From Pseudomonadota bacterium (GTDB lineage: Bacteria > Pseudomonadota > Alphaproteobacteria > Micropepsales > Micropepsaceae), in the NCBI GenBank assembly GCA_023427355.1, contig JAEZBK010000189.1, positions 1 through 9,159 on the forward strand: 9,159 bases of DNA. The letters run 5' to 3'. The notes below the pieces were generated by a model. It was given only the letters and a program-made list of their open reading frames with translations, ran no database searches and had not been told where the DNA came from. Shown piece by piece: positions 6,696 through 9,159 of the stretch; position 1 is the stretch's first letter, and every line of letters begins with the position of its first letter. A program made the translations under genes and the position numbers.

Positions 6696-6704
6696 GACAA
6701 TAAT

Positions 6705-7034
6705 TCAGCGCCCGGGCCTGATGCCGTGGATGCGCATGGCGATGAGCTGATCGACCGTGGGGCGATCGCGCACCTCCCCCATCATGGCGCGGGCATAGTC
6801 CGGGGAGACGCCATGGATGCGCGTGTTGACGAGTTCGCGCACGCTGAGTCGGTAGCCCAGCCTTGACCAGCCATTGATCCAGTCGGGCGTCACGTTGTGC
6901 ATGCGAAACTGCGCCATGTCCGCGGGCGACAGCTTCAGGTGCGGCGCGGCGGCGGCGATGGCTTCGGGCTGGGCCTGCGCCACCATGGGCAACGCCAGCA
7001 TCAGGGTCAGGCAAAGTGCGGGTATGCGCAGCAT
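6705..7034 (-). CDS. Small secreted protein made of M56-type 28-29-residue repeats
   Basis: The product is a 109-residue exported protein. Residues 1-21 are a signal peptide (cleavage after AQA). From residue 40 it consists of about two and a half repeats: M40-E67 (MAQFRMHNVTPDW...GYRLSV), L68-Q96 (LVNTRIHGVSPDY...RPTVDQ), and the partial L97-R109 (LIAMRIHGIRP). The pattern L..hR[IM]H[GN]V[ST]PD[WY] is the same as in the C-terminal region of the M56 peptidase encoded just upstream. The start is decided by AAGGAG (7047-7042), which is 7 bases from the ATG at 7034; an ATG at 7040 is only 1 base from it, and the longest frame from 7061 would place arginines ahead of the signal peptide. It lies 92 bases downstream of the M56 gene on the same strand and is followed by a terminator, so it is probably the last gene of that operon. 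No enzymatic residues are evident; a binding role alongside the M56 sensor region is an inference. Confidence 0.8.
   Translation of the reverse strand: MLRIPALCLTLMLALPMVAQAQPEAIAAAAPHLKLSPADMAQFRMHNVTPDWINGWSRLGYRLSVRELVNTRIHGVSPDYARAMMGEVRDRPTVDQLIAMRIHGIRPGR
6708..6917 (-). repeat. 28-29-residue protein repeats in the small secreted protein
   Basis: These are the coding repeats covering residues 40-109 of the small secreted protein. The two full units align on R-[MI]-H-[NG]-V-[TS]-P-D-[WY] and differ at the end, one closing with GYRLSV and the other with DRPTV; a third unit stops after RIHGIRP. The same alternation of endings appears in the M56 array at 7169-7456. Confidence 0.7.
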
Positions 7035-7051
7035 GGACATGCTCCTTCGGA

Positions 7052-7070
7052 TGCGCGGCATGACCGCGCA
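7052..7070. repeat. Perfect inverted repeat upstream of the small repeat protein's ribosome-binding site
   Basis: TGCGCGG (7052-7058) and CCGCGCA (7064-7070) pair over 7 bp around a 5-base loop. On the minus-strand transcript this hairpin ends 4 bases before the AAGGAG ribosome-binding site of the small secreted protein. It could adjust translation, protect a processed mRNA end, or act as an operator for an internal promoter. It has no T run and is not a typical terminator. Confidence 0.5.
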
Positions 7071-7100
7071 GAAAAATCAGTGTGAGGAAAACAACCGGTA

Positions 7101-7125
7101 CGCGTCAGGCGAAACGTGTCAGGCG
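7101..7125. repeat. Direct repeat CGYGTCAGGCG x2 in the M56/small-protein gap
   Basis: Two 11-base copies (7101-7111 and 7115-7125, one mismatch) stand 14 bases apart, just after the M56 stop codon. The role is unknown. They could be tandem half-sites for a regulator or a small duplication. Confidence 0.35.
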
Positions 7126-7126
7126 G

Positions 7127-9148
7127 TTACTTGTTCTTGGCTTTGTCCGGCTCGCCCGGCATGCGCCCGCCATAGGCAATGCGCAGCCGCACCAGTTCTT
7201 CCGGTGTGGGCCGGGTGGACGCCTGTTGCACCATGCGTTGCGCGAAATCGGGCGTGACGTGGTGGACGGCGATGTTCTTGATCTGGGTAACGGTGAGACG
7301 GTCGTAACCCGCCTGCGCCAGCCCGCGCAGCCAGGCCGGCGTCATGCCCAGAACGCGGATTTCGTGCAGCTGGTCCGCGTTCAGATTGTATCCCGCATCC
7401 ACGACCTCGTTGCGATAGCGGCTGTCGATGCCCAGCATCGCCATCTGGATCAGTTCGTTCGAGGTGGGCTTGGCGGCATTGAGGGCGATGCGGGTGTCGG
7501 GCCGGGGTTCAGGTTGGGGACGCGCCTGGATGTTCACGCCCGGCGCACGGATGGTCGCGCCCTGCTGGTCCGCCTGGATGTTCACGCCGGGCGCGCGGAT
7601 GATGGCGCCTTGCGGATCGGCCTGGATGAATACGCCGGGGGCGGAGATGGTCACGCGCTCGCCCGCAGCTTTCAGTTCCCTGGCGGCGCGCTGGATGTCC
7701 CGTCGCGCATCCTGCAGGTCGCGCCCGGCTTCTTCGGTTTCCCGCTCCTGTTGGGTCAGGCCTTCGAGCCGCTGGCGCTCCCGCTCCGCCGCTTCCATCC
7801 CCTGGCGGGCCAGATCGAAAAGGCGCGCACGCTGTTCCGCCGCATCCTGGTTCCTTTCCCGCGCGCGTTCGGCCTGTTCCTGGGCGCGTTCGCGGGCCCG
7901 TTCGGCGATTTCGCGCACCTTTTCCTGTTCGCGCGCGCGAATCTCGCGCGCCTTCTCACGGACCTCTGCGTCCTCCCGGGCAGACAGCGGGGCGCGTTGT
8001 GGCGCCTGCGGCTTGGGCGTGGCCGGGCTGCCGAAGACATACGCGTCGTAGCGGGCATCATAGCTGGCGTCGGGGGTGCGCGCCGGGGCGGGCACGGGCG
8101 TGATCGCCTGCGCAAGCTGTTCGCGCGGCTGGGTGGCGGAAAAGGCGGCCAGCGGCAGCGCCAGCGACACGGCCCCCAGCAGGCAGACGAAAGCCCAGCC
8201 CAGATAGGCGGGGGCGCGCAACTGGTGCTCGTCCAGCACGCGGGTGATGCGGCGCTTCAGCGAGCCCCGGCTGGGGGCGACGCCATTGGCGGCCAGCAGG
8301 AAGCCCTGCGCCTCGTGGCGGGCCGCGCCCACCAGCAGGGCGGCATAATCCATGCGGTCCACATCGGAGCGCAGCACGGCGTCGTCGGCGGCTTCCTCGC
8401 GCAACTGGTGCGCCTGGCGGGCCAGCATCCAGGCCAGCGGATTGAACCAGTGCAGCGCCGTGACGATGCGGCCAAGCAGGAGCCCCGCCCAGTCCAGGCG
8501 CGAGACATGCGCCAGCTCATGGGCGATGATCGCCTCGGCCTCGTTGCCGGTCGCCGCCGCCTTGCCATTCAGCAGGATCACGGGACGCAGCACGCCCCAG
8601 CTCACCGGCGAAGCGACTTCGCTGGAGACCAAAAGCGCCGTGCCATGCTTGAAGTTCATGCGGGCCTGCGCCTGGGCAAGCGCGGCGAGCCAGGATTGTT
8701 CCTGCATCACCGCCGCGCGGCTGCGCAGCAGGAACAGGCGCGCCACCGCCAGCAGCATCACCAGCAGCAACGCCAGCGCCGGCAGGCCCCAGGCCAGCAC
8801 CATCATCGTGGCGGTGCCCGGCATGAGCGACAATGCGGCATCCGTCGCGGGGGCGGGCAGCGCAGCCATGGAGGACGTTGCCATGTCATGCATTGCCGGC
8901 GCGGCCTGCGGAGGCGTGAAGATCGCGTTCACCGGCGCGGCCAGCCCGGCCACCGGCGCGGCTTCGACTTCCCAGCGCGGCAGCAGCACGCTGGCCAGCG
9001 GCAGCAGCAGCGTCGCCGCCAGGCCCGCATGGGCGATGAAGGCGCGCTGGGCGGCGGAACGGTTCTGCAAGCCGCGCAGCAGCAGCAGGGTCACGCCCAG
9101 CAGCAGCGCCGATTTCCAGAGCATGTCGGGCAGCATGTCCCAGCTCAT
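7127..9148 (-). CDS. BlaR1/MecR1-type M56 membrane metallopeptidase with repeat-containing periplasmic domain
   Basis: The product is a 673-residue inner-membrane sensor-protease. Hydrophobic segments lie at about 11-26, 35-56, 113-141 and 313-336. Between the last two is the M56 core: H210-ELA-H214 (HEXXH zinc site) followed by SRLDW, then HWFNPLAW at 233-240, and E251 in EEAADDAVL, the expected third zinc ligand; A254 stands where many relatives have cysteine. In BlaR1/MecR1 such a core cuts a cytosolic repressor after an outside signal. The part after the last membrane segment (339-673) should be periplasmic. It has no recognisable penicillin-binding sensor domain (no SxxK or KTG context); instead it has a charged, probably coiled-coil region (about 389-500), three 16-residue repeats (501-546) and a 28-29-residue repeat array (566-661). 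The start is ATG at 9148 with GAGAAG upstream; a BlaI-like repressor gene may lie just outside the window. beta-Lactam sensing should not be assumed. Confidence 0.9.
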   Translation of the reverse strand: MSWDMLPDMLWKSALLLGVTLLLLRGLQNRSAAQRAFIAHAGLAATLLLPLASVLLPRWEVEAAPVAGLAAPVNAIFTPPQAAPAMHDMATSSMAALPAPATDAALSLMPGTATMMVLAWGLPALALLLVMLLAVARLFLLRSRAAVMQEQSWLAALAQAQARMNFKHGTALLVSSEVASPVSWGVLRPVILLNGKAAATGNEAEAIIAHELAHVSRLDWAGLLLGRIVTALHWFNPLAWMLARQAHQLREEAADDAVLRSDVDRMDYAALLVGAARHEAQGFLLAANGVAPSRGSLKRRITRVLDEHQLRAPAYLGWAFVCLLGAVSLALPLAAFSATQPREQLAQAITPVPAPARTPDASYDARYDAYVFGSPATPKPQAPQRAPLSAREDAEVREKAREIRAREQEKVREIAERARERAQEQAERARERNQDAAEQRARLFDLARQGMEAAERERQRLEGLTQQERETEEAGRDLQDARRDIQRAARELKAAGERVTISAPGVFIQADPQGAIIRAPGVNIQADQQGATIRAPGVNIQARPQPEPRPDTRIALNAAKPTSNELIQMAMLGIDSRYRNEVVDAGYNLNADQLHEIRVLGMTPAWLRGLAQAGYDRLTVTQIKNIAVHHVTPDFAQRMVQQASTRPTPEELVRLRIAYGGRMPGEPDKAKNK
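7169..7456 (-). repeat. 28-29-residue repeat array at the M56 C terminus
   Basis: Residues 565-660 of the M56 protein hold three full units and a partial one: L566-Q593 (ending GYNLNADQ), L594-Q622 (LGMTPAWL...GYDRLTVTQ), I623-E651 (HHVTPDFA...RPTPEE) and the partial L652-G661 (LVRLRIAYGG). Each full unit has a [TS]P or equivalent turn, an aromatic residue two positions later, and a closing L-T-V-like segment. The first unit is the most diverged, with DSR where the others have TPx. Confidence 0.75.
7511..7648 (-). repeat. Three tandem 48-bp repeats inside the M56 gene (16-residue protein repeat)
   Basis: Units beginning at 7524, 7572 and 7620 on the plus strand recur every 48 bases and encode I[SR]APGV[FN]IQAdpQGA[IT] at residues 501-516, 517-532 and 533-546 (the last is incomplete). 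Alternating hydrophobic residues with a Pro-Gly turn suggest a short beta structure. The second and third copies are the closest in protein sequence, consistent with recent duplication. Confidence 0.85.
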
Positions 9149-9159
9149 TTGCGCTTCTC

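Noticed and set aside
7524..7660. Regular 48-bp repeats considered as a CRISPR array
   Set aside because: The units are contiguous without unique spacers, keep the M56 reading frame and encode a protein repeat.
7428..8051. Plus-strand Arg/Ser/Ala-rich open frame opposite the M56 gene, containing repeats
   Set aside because: Its repeats are just the reverse strand of the 48-bp repeats and coiled-coil codons of the M56 gene.
7127..8133. Penicillin-binding sensor domain at the M56 C terminus (true beta-lactam sensor)
   Set aside because: No SxxK, SxN or KTG-type arrangement is visible; the region is coiled coil plus short repeats.

Overview
The window is GC-rich, Gram-negative DNA. Its gene content is an outer-membrane beta-barrel protein, a TonB-dependent receptor paired with a head-GIN-domain (DUF2807) protein, a hybrid two-component system, and a BlaR1-like M56 peptidase. 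This fits an alphaproteobacterium of the Caulobacterales, Sphingomonadales or Rhizomicrobium kind. That placement is an inference from gene content and protein style; no rRNA or tRNA gene is present to settle it.

Layout. (1) Bases 1-896, minus strand: an outer-membrane beta-barrel protein (99-896), followed by the first 17 codons of a second exported protein that runs off the left edge (1-50). (2) Bases 897-1178: a divergent control region holding two inverted repeats. (3) Bases 1179-3760, plus strand: a hybrid sensor histidine kinase and a LuxR-type response regulator whose start and stop codons overlap by 4 bp. (4) Bases 3761-3868: a short convergent gap with two GC-rich hairpins. (5) Bases 3869-6576, minus strand: a two-gene operon of a TonB-dependent receptor and, 14 bases after it, a secreted DUF2807 protein. 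It is preceded by an AT-rich promoter region with a perfect 14-bp palindrome. (6) Bases 6668-6695: a good intrinsic terminator that closes the next unit. (7) Bases 6705-9148, minus strand: an M56 metallopeptidase of the BlaR1/MecR1 family followed by a small secreted protein. The M56 start codon lies 11 bases from the window end, so any BlaI-type repressor partner would be outside the window.

The most interesting signal is in region 7. The M56 protein has the membrane-embedded HELAH zinc protease core, but no beta-lactam-binding sensor domain is recognisable. After its last membrane segment it carries about 110 residues of charged helix, three tandem 16-residue beta-type repeats, and a C-terminal array of about 28-29-residue repeats (consensus roughly L..hR[IM]HGVTPdw....gGY..Ltv.q). 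The small downstream protein is a signal peptide plus the same 28-29-residue repeat. A membrane sensor-protease and a free secreted protein built from its probable sensing repeat therefore sit next to each other, which suggests that they bind each other or the same partner. Together with the neighbouring TonB receptor/GIN pair, the right half looks like an envelope-sensing and surface-uptake locus; that joint role is an inference.

Most long ORFs lying opposite the real genes are high-GC shadows and are not annotated.
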